Origin: Oscillospiraceae bacterium
Lineage (GTDB): Bacteria; Bacillota; Clostridia; Oscillospirales; Acutalibacteraceae
Assembly: GCA_902791235.1 (NCBI GenBank)
Contig: CADAUV010000001.1
Span: 1-64,000 of the forward strand
Direction: 5' to 3'
Length of the DNA stretch: 64,000 bases
In this document: positions 1-11,500 of the stretch, one piece after another
Position numbering within the stretch: position 1 is the first letter of the stretch
Layout of the letters: the number at the start of each line of letters is the position of its first letter
The notes under the pieces: model-generated
Told to the model about the DNA's origin: nothing
Seen by the model: the letters and a program-made list of their open reading frames with translations, nothing else
Database searches by the model: none
Position numbers and translations under genes: made by a program

Positions 1-3000
1 AAGTACATCCTCTACAAGGTCCCAGATAGGATTGATGATATCAAGGAGAATAGCGTCGTATTCCTTTCTCATATCCTGTCTGTACTGATACTGCGTCTTG
101 ATGTTGTACATTGAGAACGCTTCCATAAGCGGTACGATTGATGATGAGTAACCGTTTGAACCAGGAAGTCTTACAACATCGAAGAGGTTGAGGTCAGCGT
201 CGTTGAGAAGTACATCGAGTACGCCGTAGAGAGGACGGAGTACAGCAACGAGTGCGTGGAAGAAGCTGTCTCTGTCGGTTACACCGAACTTAAGCGAGGA
301 AGCGTTTACATTCTTCCATGAGCCTGCAGCCTTGATTGTCGCAGCCGCGCTCTCAAAGGTCTGACCGTAATCCTTGTCAACAAGGAGGTTAGCAACATTA
401 GCTGTTGAGAAGTCAATGTCTGTCTGTGCAAGAATTGAGGTGAGCGAGTTGTCGCCAACCTTTACGCCCTCAACTGCACCGTAAAGACCTGTAGCAATCT
501 TACCTACAAGCTCATCCTTGAAGAGATTATCTGCGATAAGACCGTTGAGGTCAAGGAAGCCGCTGATAAGTCCGTCAAGCATAGGAGGTAACTGCTTTAA
601 GAAGTCAACATCAACCGTCTCTGGATATGAGAAGCTGTAGTTGCCTGTCTTGTAATCTCTGTAATCCCAGAATACATCCTGAGGCTCGCCTGCAAAGATA
701 TAGTACAGAGCAGCGATGATTGCGTCAGGTGTCTGAGCGCCGATTGTATTGAAGATGCTTGCAACGATGCTCTTGAGCATATCGTTCTTAGCGATTGCGT
801 CAATACCGAGTACAAGATTCTTGATTGTCTGTGCGTTGTCGATAAGTACCTGTGCAACATAGCGGAGTACCGTGATAAGCACCTTGCCGTTGTCGATATT
901 CTCGATACGCTTACCTGTGAGGTAATAGCCGTCAGAGCCTGTTGCTCTGCTGGTGTAGCTCTCAATATCACCGAGGTTGATAAGCTTCTGCCAGTTAATG
1001 TCGGGAAGCTCAATGCCTGTATCCTTGAGAAGCATATTAATAATAGGTACGAGGTAATCCTCAATGTTGATTGTTGACAGGTCTGAGAAGTCAACATTAA
1101 TCTTGCCTACGCCAAGGAGGTTGCCGAGGTATGAGCCAAGGTCTGTTCCGAGGATAGCCTTGATTATTGAGTTGATGTTGATTACATCGTTGATATCAGC
1201 AACAAGACCCGTTACAGGTGCAAGCAAGTTGTTTACTGCCTGTGAAAGTCCGTGTGCGTCAAAGTAGAGTGCAACATTCGGTACAAGCTCTGTAAGGAAG
1301 GTTATCGGAGCCTTGTAAAGCTGATTGAGTACCGAACCGCTGTTGTCGCCGAGAATCGGGTTAAGGATGTCGAGAAGGAGGTTATCCTTTGCAGCCTTAA
1401 CATCGCTCTGATACTGGCTGTAAGACTTAACATCCTTAGCCTGTAATGCCTCGAGAAGAGGAATGATAGCGCTGTTGTAGCCGTTTGTACCTTCAATCTT
1501 AAGGTCGTCGATTGTCTTGAGAGCCTTGAAGTCAAGTACAAGCTGTGAAGCGATTGACTTGCTTCTTGAGCTCGGGTCTTCCTTGACAGTGAGCTTAAGA
1601 ACGCCGTCATACATAATGTATGCAATTCTTGTCTTAGCCACATTGTCGCCGATGTCAAGAGTTTTTACCGTGTAAGGAACTCTGATTGAACAGATAAGGT
1701 CATAGAGTGTGTCGTCAATAGCGATATTGCCTTCGTTAAGGAATACTGCAAGTACGCTGTTGAGAGGACGGAGAACTGCAGCGAGTGCGTTTGTGAAGCC
1801 CTGCTGAGCCTTTGCTGAGCCGTCTGTGAAGCCCCAGTTTGTATTGTCGCTTACCTTGCTCCAGCTTGATGCCGACTTGATTGAGTTAGCAGCCGATGAG
1901 TAAGTAGCGCCGTAGCTCTTATCTGTGAGAAGCTTTGCAACATCCTTTGTGGATGTTACGATGCCGAGACCTTTAAGTACTTCCTTGATTGTCGGGTCTA
2001 AGCCGTCAAGTAAACCGTAAAGCGCCTTGGCAATCTTTGTGATGTTGGCATTTGTGAATGCCTTTGCATTGAGCACACCGCTGAGTGAATCGCCGCCGAG
2101 GTCAACGCCGAAGGAGCTGAGAAGCGGGAAGAGATTTTCAACAAGTGCGTCAAGGTTGCTTACAGCCTCGTCAGCCATCTTCTTTGATACGCCCTTCGGG
2201 TATACAAAGTTTTCGGTGAGCTCCTGTACATACTGAGCGAATGTCCAGTAAGCAAGAGTCGGGCTGTCTGTTATCTCAAGTACCTTATTGAGAAGAGCAA
2301 TAAGGTCTCTCGGGTTAATCTTGTTTGACTTGAGTGCTTCAAGAATCTGACCTGCAACGCCGTCAGCGCCGATGAGCTTTATAAGAGCCTGGAGGTTCTC
2401 GTTGTCAAGTACTACATCAAATACATACTCAACTATTCTGAGAAGCGCCTCTGCAGGAGTTGAAGCCTTTGCAAGCTTAGCCCAGTCGATGTCGAGAAGC
2501 TGGATACCCGTGCCTGCAAGATAGGTGTTAATAATGTTAACAAGGTTTGCGCCTGAAAGCGGATACTTCGTATCGTCCTTGCCAATCATAATGTTGCTCG
2601 GGTCTTTGTACTCGTCAATCTTTGCACGAAGTACGAACATTGTAAGTGCAAGAACAGGTGAAAGCGGCCTGAGCTTGTCGTTTGAAATCGAGAATACACG
2701 GTATGCGCCGTTAAGCTCGTTATCAATCGGAGTGATTGCTCCGTTAAGTATGGAAGCTATAGTTACGCCGCTGTTGTCGTCAAGTATACCCGCAAGTCCC
2801 TGAACAGTCTTTATGATTGTTGTTACAGGCTTGTCGAAGCCCTTGTTGAGTAAGTCCTTAAGAGGTCTTACAAGACCGATGATAGCCTCATCGTAGTAAC
2901 CGTTTGTCTTCTTGCCGTACTCAGCAGCAGTGTCAACTGTTACGCCGTTAGGCTCGCAGATTGCCTCGAGTACAGGACCGATGATTGTTTCATAGTATCC

Positions 3001-6000
3001 TGTCTCAACGAGGATTACGCCGAGAAGCGAAGAGATAAGTCTGAAGGAAGCTGCGCAGCCCTTGAACCATGATTCCTTGTCGCCGTCTGAGAAGCCCCAG
3101 TCAATCTTAACCTGTGAGTTACCTCTTGAGGTTACATCCGTTACATCATGCCAGCAGTTATAGCTGTCAATCGTTGCCCGAGCGTCGCTGTAATCGCCGA
3201 GTCTGAGAGCAACAACATCAGGTGAAATAACACCCTCGATTGCCTCAACAATGAGATTGTAATGAGCTGTCGTGCCGCCCTCAAGCGTGTAGTCGTCGCC
3301 AAGCGGATTCTGTTTGTCGAGATAGAGCTCAACAATTCTTTCTATTAATAAGTATGTTTCTGCTACGAAGTTTGTGAGCGATTCGTTGGAGTAGAATACC
3401 TCGTCGTCCATCTGATGCTCGTCGTTTGCAACATTCTTGTCATGACCGAGAATCTGATATACATAAGAGTTTACATATCTCATTATCTCTGTCTTGCAGT
3501 CATCGCCGAGATAGTTTGAAACGAGCTTAACAAGGCTTGCAGCGATGTTACCTGCGTCATCAATTGAGAACTCATTGAAGGTGCTGTCTGAAAGGAGAGA
3601 TGACAGCAGCTTGTCGAGGTTGTTGATGAGGTCTGTAGCGTTGCTGAGTTCGTCCTTTGTGTATGTCGATGTTGCTGCGGAAGCCTTTGCAAAGTAAACG
3701 GGTCCGTCAGCAGAAACTGCGTCCGCGATTCTCGGCTGTGTGCCGTCGTCGCCGTTGTCGTCGTTGTTACCGAACTTGCCTGCAAGGTTTGTGATAACCT
3801 CGATAAGTCTGTCAACATTTGCAAGAATGAAGTATGCGTTATCAACGGAAAGTCCCGTGAAGCCGTTTTCCTGAAGCTCAAATGTGAAGGACTCGTCATC
3901 CTCGCGCTCAATCTGGAATACGCCGTTGAGTACATCCGTGATGATGCTCTCCTTGCCGAAGCCGCCGAGTGCCTGAAGAAGACCTGTGATGATAGGTAAG
4001 TTCTGTGTGATTTCGCTGTCCTCAGATATTGCGATGTTTACAAGGCTGAGGATTGAGTTGAGCCAATCGCCTACGAATACCTGAGCGAATGCCTCGAGGA
4101 TTGCCTTGCTTCTGTCAGCGCTTGTGTCGCTTGCAAGTGCCTTGAAGTTCTCAAGAACAGTGTTTCTGAAGAAGTGGTCGTCATCTTTAAGGCCGTTGCC
4201 GTTGTTGTAAGCGTTGTACTTTTCCGCACCAGGTGTGATTTCAACAATCTTACCGTCGTAGCAGTATGTCCAGTTATCCTTGTATGTCAAGTTATCCTTG
4301 TCTGATGCGTACTTCTCAGCAGCGAGGTCATCCATTATGTCGAAGAGCTCGGGGATAGCAACCATAAGGTTGTTAAGTCCTCTTGACTCAATTGAGAAAA
4401 TCTGACCTGAGTTCGGGAGACACTTAATCTGATTTCTCAGCTCGGGAGTGTCAACAAACTCGTGGAGAGCAACATCAAATAATGTAGCTATTTCTGTAAT
4501 CACATCAGCAATTGCGTAGCCTGCAATCTGATTGCCGATAGCGCCCTCAAGTATTGAGTAAAGGTCGGAAATCTGAGCGTCGCGAAGCGCCTTATCCGCA
4601 ATGTAGATGCCTGTAATCTTAGGTACATCGCCTTCGTATGTGAAGCTGTATGTGAACTGAGCCTCAGGATTCTGAGCAAGTACAGTGAGAAGGTCAGCGT
4701 CCTCCATACCGAGATATGAATATGTTACGGGGTCGCCGTCAATTCTCTTAAGCTCGTTTCCGTCAGCGTCGAACGCCTTGTAATTTTTAAGGTCGCCTGT
4801 GTTGATATCGTTGATACCCATTACCTTATCAACGAAGGCAGAGCCGTTGTACTCCTTGAAGGTTACGGTTTCTGCAGGATAGTACTCAACATTATCATAT
4901 GTTCCCTTGAGGAGCCAGTCCATAAGGTTCGGAAGAAGCTCGTTAAGGTCGAAGTGAAGCTGGCTTATGCCTACATATGAGCCTGCGTCATAAGAGTATG
5001 CCGCAAGAAGACCGCCGCGAAGCGCGCTGTAAAGCGGGTCGTCGCTGTTGTTATTGAATACAAGAGGTTCAATAATCTCATTGATTGCAACAACAAGTAC
5101 GGGAAGAAGCTCGAATATTGTCTTTACGGGGTCGTCGTAAACTCTCTGCCAGAGGTCGCCGACTGCAACATTGAGGTCAACGGGAGTTTCAAGGAAGCCG
5201 TTGATGATGTCTGTAACGGTCTTGCCCATAAGCTCCATCTGGAGAGCGCCGCCGATTGTATCGTTGAGAAGCTTGTTGAGAAGCTCCTTACCTGTGTCGC
5301 CCGTGAGGTCGTATCTGTCGTTGATAATAGCCTTCTGAGCGTCGGTAGGTACGAACTCTTCGGTAGGAATAAGCTCGCTGATAGCCTCCATAAGCTTATT
5401 GTTAATCACAGCATTGAGGTCCATTCTTTCATTGAGGAAGGTACCTCTGTAAAGAACGAAGGTTGTGCTGCCGAGAGCTTCCATACAAGCCTTTGTTACA
5501 GCATAAGCGTAAGCCTCGCTGTAGTAATTATCAAGAGCGCTTGAAGGTGTTGCGCTGTTGAAAGCGTCATAAAGTCCGAGACGGTGTGCGTCAGCGTCGC
5601 TTGAACGCTGGTCGTTAATCATTGCGAAGTACTCTGCAAGTGCAGTGCCTTTAACTGCGTCAGGGAGGAAATAGGTTGTTCCTTCATATTCAGCGGAGCC
5701 TTCGGTGAAGTAAGAGCTGTCAAGGTTTGAACCTACGCCTGCGATTGCAGCAGCCATTGTCTCATAATCGGACTGTGAAAGGTTAAAGGTGCTTGACTGA
5801 TTAGGCATAAGCTTTGCAGCGTCAGCCATAATTGTGCTCTGTGATTTGCCTGCATACTTCTTTGCTGCGCCGAGCATTACAGAGAAGTAGTTCTGCGAAT
5901 CTGTGATTGTTGACTCACCTGCAAGCACGATTGCAGCATAAACATTTACTGCACGAAGCTCTAAATAAGAATGGATATAATCATCCGAAAGCGCATCAAC

Positions 6001-7518
6001 TTTTGCAGCTGCGCTGTTGTACTCGTTGAGGATTCCGTTAATTTCATTAATTCTTGTCTGTGCCTCAGCAAGAGCAGTAGCGTTATTGTACCAAATTTCA
6101 GTCTGGTCATTAATATTTGAACGGTTACCCGATGTATTTGTTGCGTAGAGATTCCATGCCTTTGCAGAGCCGATTACAAAGTCGGGGTCCTCAAGTGCTG
6201 CGGTAGCCAGCTCATCTTTTGTCGGGGGTTTGTTTGTTAAGGTGAACCATGTCTCGCCGCCGTTTGCGTCAACATACTTCTTAGTGTGTGAGTAAAGAGT
6301 ATTCCTTGCGTCTGTAATTGCAGCTTGGTAAGTAGGAATATTAGCCTCAAGGTCGCTCTTCTCTGAAGTGTACTCAGCAACAGTCTTGCCGTTAAGAGCG
6401 CTTGCAGCAGCCATCATCTTAACAATCTCACGCTCAGAAAGACCCGAGCCGGAGGTTGTTGCGTTGATGATTGTATCAGCAAAGTTCTCAGCGGTGATGT
6501 TTGATGTTATATTATATGAAACATCAGTGCCGAGTCCGAAGAAGTCAGCGTCGCCTGAGAATACAACATCCTCGCCAGCTTCGTTCATAAGCTGTGCGTA
6601 AGTACCGATGTTGCCCGATACGATAGCAGAGCCTGCGCCGAGAGCATAGTAAACATAGTCAGCAAAATCGTTCATCGGGATATTGAAGCCCAGAATCTGA
6701 AGCTGAATCTTGAAGTTGTTTATCTGCTCGTCAACAAGTGCCTGCTCGTCAGCCGTCATTGTGAAGCTGAAGTCCTTAAGCTCCTGAAGAGTTGCGTTTG
6801 TGTAATGCTTTGAGAAGTTTTCATTACCGGGCTGCTCGATTAACGAATCGTTAATCTGGCTTGCGATGGCGTCAATCTGAGCCTGCTTCTCAGCAGAAGC
6901 ATTCTTAAAGTCGATATAAGCCATAAGAACGCTGCCAAGCTTGTTGAACCATTCGGTAAGCTCTTCTCTTGTGTCGGATGAAAGGTCAGTGTTGTCCTTA
7001 TAAGCGGCACAAAGCGTGAAGAGTGTGAAGAGCGATTCCATATCAGGATTCTCGGCAACAAAGAAGTTGTAAGCCGCTGCAGGTGATTTAGCGCCTGTGT
7101 AGCCTGATACTTCAGGGGTCTCAAACCAGTCCACGAACTCCTGCTGGCTTACGCCTGCGAGGGTTTCAAGAAGGAATGGCTGAAGTCCGCCGAGGACATC
7201 CTGAATCGTGGCTTTTGCCTTGATTTCGTCCTTCTCCTCCTGTGTTAATTCATCGGCAGTCTTGCCGTAATCGGACTGTGCATATTTAGCATATACGGGG
7301 TCAGCTACATAAGCAGAGATACCCTCAATGCCCATAAGCAGTGCAGGAAGCTTGTCAGCTAAATTATTAAGCGCTGCGTATGCGTCGTCCGAGTCATTGT
7401 TGGTTGACCATATTGTCGGGTTGTTAGTCTGCGCAAATGCGGTGATACCAACCGAACAAGATGTAACAACCATTACTACAGCTAAGAAGAAGCTGAGTAA
7501 TTTTTTGCTCGTTCTCAT
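1..7518 (-). CDS. Giant secreted repetitive helical protein, C-terminus outside window
   Basis: The reading frame is open from the ATG at 7518 to the left edge, 2506 codons without a stop, so the gene is partial. A GGAGAG ribosome site lies about 6 nt before the ATG. The N-terminus (MRTSKKLLSFFLAVVMVV, then a small-residue stretch ending in TAFA) is a signal peptide, so the product is exported. The rest is leucine-, alanine- and aspartate-rich, probably helical, and built of degenerate long modules. Recurring phrases are of the type 'ALVAVLRPLxxVL', 'NGYxSAIIPLLEA' and 'LLLDIxNPI', seen around 120-250, 1490-1790 and 2880-3060. No catalytic motif was recognised. A related style of protein lies divergently at 8510, so both probably belong to one family of surface proteins. 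Function unknown; gene reality is near certain from length, signal peptide and coherent codon use. Confidence 0.93.
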   Translation of the reverse strand, partial: MRTSKKLLSFFLAVVMVVTSCSVGITAFAQTNNPTIWSTNNDSDDAYAALNNLADKLPALLMGIEGISAYVADPVYAKYAQSDYGKTADELTQEEKDEIKAKATIQDVLGGLQPFLLETLAGVSQQEFVDWFETPEVSGYTGAKSPAAAYNFFVAENPDMESLFTLFTLCAAYKDNTDLSSDTREELTEWFNKLGSVLMAYIDFKNASAEKQAQIDAIASQINDSLIEQPGNENFSKHYTNATLQELKDFSFTMTADEQALVDEQINNFKIQLQILGFNIPMNDFADYVYYALGAGSAIVSGNIGTYAQLMNEAGEDVVFSGDADFFGLGTDVSYNITSNITAENFADTIINATTSGSGLSEREIVKMMAAASALNGKTVAEYTSEKSDLEANIPTYQAAITDARNTLYSHTKKYVDANGGETWFTLTNKPPTKDELATAALEDPDFVIGSAKAWNLYATNTSGNRSNINDQTEIWYNNATALAEAQTRINEINGILNEYNSAAAKVDALSDDYIHSYLELRAVNVYAAIVLAGESTITDSQNYFSVMLGAAKKYAGKSQSTIMADAAKLMPNQSSTFNLSQSDYETMAAAIAGVGSNLDSSYFTEGSAEYEGTTYFLPDAVKGTALAEYFAMINDQRSSDADAHRLGLYDAFNSATPSSALDNYYSEAYAYAVTKACMEALGSTTFVLYRGTFLNERMDLNAVINNKLMEAISELIPTEEFVPTDAQKAIINDRYDLTGDTGKELLNKLLNDTIGGALQMELMGKTVTDIINGFLETPVDLNVAVGDLWQRVYDDPVKTIFELLPVLVVAINEIIEPLVFNNNSDDPLYSALRGGLLAAYSYDAGSYVGISQLHFDLNELLPNLMDWLLKGTYDNVEYYPAETVTFKEYNGSAFVDKVMGINDINTGDLKNYKAFDADGNELKRIDGDPVTYSYLGMEDADLLTVLAQNPEAQFTYSFTYEGDVPKITGIYIADKALRDAQISDLYSILEGAIGNQIAGYAIADVITEIATLFDVALHEFVDTPELRNQIKCLPNSGQIFSIESRGLNNLMVAIPELFDIMDDLAAEKYASDKDNLTYKDNWTYCYDGKIVEITPGAEKYNAYNNGNGLKDDDHFFRNTVLENFKALASDTSADRSKAILEAFAQVFVGDWLNSILSLVNIAISEDSEITQNLPIITGLLQALGGFGKESIITDVLNGVFQIEREDDESFTFELQENGFTGLSVDNAYFILANVDRLIEVITNLAGKFGNNDDNGDDGTQPRIADAVSADGPVYFAKASAATSTYTKDELSNATDLINNLDKLLSSLLSDSTFNEFSIDDAGNIAASLVKLVSNYLGDDCKTEIMRYVNSYVYQILGHDKNVANDEHQMDDEVFYSNESLTNFVAETYLLIERIVELYLDKQNPLGDDYTLEGGTTAHYNLIVEAIEGVISPDVVALRLGDYSDARATIDSYNCWHDVTDVTSRGNSQVKIDWGFSDGDKESWFKGCAASFRLISSLLGVILVETGYYETIIGPVLEAICEPNGVTVDTAAEYGKKTNGYYDEAIIGLVRPLKDLLNKGFDKPVTTIIKTVQGLAGILDDNSGVTIASILNGAITPIDNELNGAYRVFSISNDKLRPLSPVLALTMFVLRAKIDEYKDPSNIMIGKDDTKYPLSGANLVNIINTYLAGTGIQLLDIDWAKLAKASTPAEALLRIVEYVFDVVLDNENLQALIKLIGADGVAGQILEALKSNKINPRDLIALLNKVLEITDSPTLAYWTFAQYVQELTENFVYPKGVSKKMADEAVSNLDALVENLFPLLSSFGVDLGGDSLSGVLNAKAFTNANITKIAKALYGLLDGLDPTIKEVLKGLGIVTSTKDVAKLLTDKSYGATYSSAANSIKSASSWSKVSDNTNWGFTDGSAKAQQGFTNALAAVLRPLNSVLAVFLNEGNIAIDDTLYDLICSIRVPYTVKTLDIGDNVAKTRIAYIMYDGVLKLTVKEDPSSRSKSIASQLVLDFKALKTIDDLKIEGTNGYNSAIIPLLEALQAKDVKSYSQYQSDVKAAKDNLLLDILNPILGDNSGSVLNQLYKAPITFLTELVPNVALYFDAHGLSQAVNNLLAPVTGLVADINDVININSIIKAILGTDLGSYLGNLLGVGKINVDFSDLSTINIEDYLVPIINMLLKDTGIELPDINWQKLINLGDIESYTSRATGSDGYYLTGKRIENIDNGKVLITVLRYVAQVLIDNAQTIKNLVLGIDAIAKNDMLKSIVASIFNTIGAQTPDAIIAALYYIFAGEPQDVFWDYRDYKTGNYSFSYPETVDVDFLKQLPPMLDGLISGFLDLNGLIADNLFKDELVGKIATGLYGAVEGVKVGDNSLTSILAQTDIDFSTANVANLLVDKDYGQTFESAAATIKAAGSWKNVNASSLKFGVTDRDSFFHALVAVLRPLYGVLDVLLNDADLNLFDVVRLPGSNGYSSSIVPLMEAFSMYNIKTQYQYRQDMRKEYDAILLDIINPIWDLVEDVL

Positions 7519-8509
7519 ACATTTCTCTCCTTTACAATATGATTTAACGAACTATGCCGTTAGTATTACGCGTGATACTACATCTTGTGCCTGAAAGCAA
7601 ATTGTTAACAGTTTGTATACAATTTACAGAATTTTGGGCGCAATAATATACACGCGCACGAACAAAGTACAATTATTTTATAACAAATTAATTAATGAAA
7701 GTCAATAGATTTTCTAAAGTTTTTTAACAAATTGTGAATTTTTTTAAAATTTTGGAGGGATATTGATTAGCGGAGTTATGACTTAACTGTCAACTTTTGA
7801 CGGTTTTGCGGAAAATGATTTCAAAAGGATTACAAAAACAGCCACAAGATGTGGAGGGGGATTTACTGAATTCAAGTGCGGCTTGTCTGCCGTGTATATT
7901 TATATACATTATATAATGGGCGTTCATAATTCGTTAACAAATGATTTTGCACTGCGTCGGCAAAGCTTGGGTCGGGGGAGAGCGGTGTTTGCTCTTCTGC
8001 ACCGCAGCCGTTCAGAACGGACGGGCGCTAACTGTTCGGGCGAAGCAGAAAACCGTCAGTCCCTGCAGAAGTATAAGGCTTGTTAAAACGGGCGGACAGG
8101 GTCGGTTTTGAAGCACTTGTGTAAAGCTGCTGCGCTTTACAGCACCCTTTGCGCCTGTAAAGCTAACGACCTTAACAGCGACAAAATGTCAGAATTTTGT
8201 CTAATTAATTGTAAACATTTTATTAACTTTATATTAAATTTTTGTGGATTTCACCAAAAACAAATCGCAAATTTTATACATTTCGCTAAATTTAAAGAAT
8301 TTGTAAACGCGTTGATTGACTTTTGTTACTTTTTATGTAATAATAATGCTGTGTTTATAGGGCACTTTTTACCCTTTTTTACGGAAACGGACCGCAAAGG
8401 TCTAACAGCCTAATTCAGATTGCCTGATGGTCAGAGGATGCGAAAGCGCTTCCGCAAGGGTGAAAACCCCCTACACTAATATCCAAAATCTAATGGAGGT
8501 AAAAATTGA
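7519..8509. other. Divergent intergenic region of about 1 kb
   Basis: This stretch separates two divergent genes for giant secreted proteins and should hold both promoters. 7600-7800 is very AT-rich. 7940-8160 is strikingly GC-richer and full of short inverted repeats, for example GCGGTG/CACCGC and CCGTT/AACGG. 8165-8390 is AT-rich again. 8390-8480 contains short potential hairpins just before the GGAGGT ribosome site of the 8510 gene. Two small open frames (7883-8086 and 8108-8413) have no convincing ribosome site or protein-like composition and are not called as genes. Confidence 0.6.
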
Positions 8510-11500
8510 ATGAAAGCTAAAACTAAAAAGTTTTCGCGTAAGTTACTTGCAACATTTCTTGCAGTCCTTATGGCGCTTACTGCTTTTTCAGTCGGCTTTA
8601 CCGCATTCGGCGCATCCGAGCAGGGATATGTTGATGATAAGGTAGAATATAATAAGCTCGCCTGGGCAGTGCTTTCAGATGAGCAGGTTGCTACTGCGCT
8701 GCTTGACTATGCGGACGGCGCTCTTGCTGAGTTTGGTCCTAAGATTGACCTACTCCTTGCACAGAACCTTCCTACAAGCGGTCTTTATTACTACAACCTT
8801 GCAAATCGCCAGATAGGTCTTAATGCTGCAGGTATTATTAAGGAAACCGTAAATGTTTACACTCACAGTGTTGACGAGATTTTCCAGACACTTGAGAGCG
8901 TACAGAGCCTTATCAACTCATACGGCGGCTTCCTCGGCGATGCTAAGAACATTCACTTTGAGTCCACAAAGAATGTAAGAAGGTCAAATACTTCTTCATG
9001 CGACATCATCAGAGATGTTCTCGGTATTCTTCAGAAGAACAGCGCTGACTACAACGGTAACGATATCGTCGGTGAATTCCTTCGCGGCGGCTTTGACCTT
9101 GGTACAATCGGTAGTCTTGCAAGCCTTGACCTCTATCCGCTTCTCGGCAATATGTTGGGACTTCCTGAAGGCTATCAGTCCAACGCTGTTTACAACATTG
9201 CTCAGTATCTTCTTATCAACAACACCCAGTGGTTCTCTGAGGACGAGAAGAGCGAGCTTAAAACTTATTGGAATACATCGGGCACAAAGACTTGGGTTTA
9301 CGATGATATTCTCCTTGACAAGCTTACAACAGAGCTTATCGACAAGATTAATGTTCTTGTAACATACGGTACCGACGATTCTTCGGCAACAAGATATGAG
9401 GCTATCAAAACCTATATGGATGAGAACAGCGTTGATTATCAGGCTGCTGCTGAGGCTCTCGGCTACGACCCGAATCTTGTTTATTCAGATGAAAACGAAG
9501 GTAACATTCTTCTCTTCACATACGGTTGGGGCGAAGACCGTGAGCAGATTGCTCTTGAAAAGGGCGACAGCCTCTTCTCCTTCGGCTTCCAGGCACTTGA
9601 GGTAGCTTGGAAGACAGTTCTTAAGGACACACTTCAGCTTGTTGATGTTAACTTCAGCCGTGAGTCAGGTCATGGCTCCAACTTCGATAAGGCTTATTAT
9701 AAGTGGGTTCGCGATAACAAGACTTCTTACACTTGGGTTAAGGATATCACAGACGCAGCATTCGCAAACAACTATCAGTTTGTACAGGAGTGGGCAGACG
9801 CAGTTTACGCTTCATATAGCGCTGATTCTGCTGAGCAGTTCCTTGGCTGGGTTGAGGCGAATGTTACATATGACCGCGACCTCGTTGACGGCTCAACAGG
9901 CAAATGGTCCGATATCGACCCGACATCTTTAACTAATAAGGTTAGATACAGCCCTCTCGCTGATTATGCATTTAATGTACCGACAGGTGCTCTTAACCTT
10001 TACTTCACATTCACAGGTACTAAGTACATTGACAACTTCTTTGATACTCAGTACGACAATTACAGCTCACTTGTTGACGGTCTTAACGACGCACTCGTAG
10101 CTGCACTCAGAGATTTATTCCCTGTAAGCTCTAATATCAACGGCACATATCCGACCTTCGCAACAATCGGCGCCGGCGACGATGTTGACCTTGCTGCAAC
10201 AGAGGCAGGAAGAAAGTCGCTTGCAAGCACTATCACAGGTAATGCTGCTGCACTTGTTCAGTATGTTGCCGATTCAACAGACGCTAATATCCTTAAGGCA
10301 TTCTATGATAACGGCGGCACAACTCTTACCGAGACAAACATCGAGGAAGCTATGGTTCCGATGCTTATCGCAACTGTAGGTCAGCTTGAGTTTGGCGGCA
10401 GACGCGTTATCGACATTATCCATAAGGATGATATTGACAAGGCAAAGGACGCTGAGGCTGTTGCTTACCTTGCACTCAGAGAGTATCTCTCTTATGTTCT
10501 TCCTAAGAACAATTACGACGGCGCAACATATGCAACATGGGGCGAGGATGAGATTGAGGTATCACTTGACCAGCTTCTCCTTATGGCTCGTGACGCTATC
10601 GTATATGTAATTGAGCCGTATGTTCCCGTAACAGGTTCAGACGGCGAGCTCTGGAAGGCTGAGGACCAGTCCCATACTAATGACAGCATCTTCACATTAC
10701 TCAATTCCGTAGTTTGCTACTATGCTGACGACTATACAATGGCTGACGGCAAGGGCGGAAGAGCAATGGGCGTTGCTTCACTTCTCGGCGTTTGCGATAC
10801 AAACGGCGAGTCACTCATCAGCTATAACGCAAATGATGCTGACGGCTTATGGAACAATATTGACCTTGCTGTTAACAACATTCTTCCTGTACTCGGCGAG
10901 CTCCAGTACGGTACTGAAGGCGCAACCTTTAATTCTAAGGACCTTCTTTGGAACGATGTTGTACAGGGCGTTCTTGAAATTGGCGACACTTCAATCCACA
11001 CAAGCGGACTTGGCGGTGTATCCAACTTCTTATTTAGATTAATTACTATAGTATCTGCTCCGATTATCCGTACAGACCGTGTAATCGACGCTGCTTACGA
11101 CCTCGTTGCTGAGCTTATCAATAATCTCTTCGGCGCTCGTTACAGCGGACAGTCATTTACAACAGTTATTCCTGTAAGGTCAGCTTCACAGCAGAATCCT
11201 TGGGATGACTTTGCACAGATTTCGACAATCGCAGGTACAAGCGGCACCGATATAGGTGCATTACAGAAATTAATCTGTAACCTTGTTGAGTTCTTCGGCT
11301 ACGGCACAAGCGGACCTTCAACATATCCCGACTCTATGATTCGCGGCGTTGCGTTCGCTCTTACTGCAGTTGAGAGCTTCACAGGAATTCTTCCTGTAAT
11401 CGGCGAGCATCAGCTCAAGCTTGCTACTTCAACCTTCTCTAACGAGGTTATTCAGGGTTGTACATCGGGCACAAGCTACAGTGCAAACCTTGAAATAAAG

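Noticed and set aside
7883..8413. Two ORFs in the 1 kb intergenic region
   Set aside because: No ribosome site, cysteine-poor random-looking composition; the first is mostly a GC-rich block, the second AT-rich low-complexity.
8360..8480. Possible c-di-GMP (GEMM-I) riboswitch in the leader of the 8510 gene: short CCGCAAAGG and GCCTAA blocks, then ATGGTCAG
   Set aside because: Some consensus blocks look similar, but the GGCAAACC block and the tetraloop-receptor helices cannot be drawn, so I do not call it. An Infernal search with the GEMM models would settle it.
9015..9362. 115-aa ORF inside the giant dockerin protein
   Set aside because: Out-of-frame shadow of the 8510-15016 gene; no ribosome site and no protein-like composition. 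The same applies to the other small ORFs inside the giant genes on both strands.
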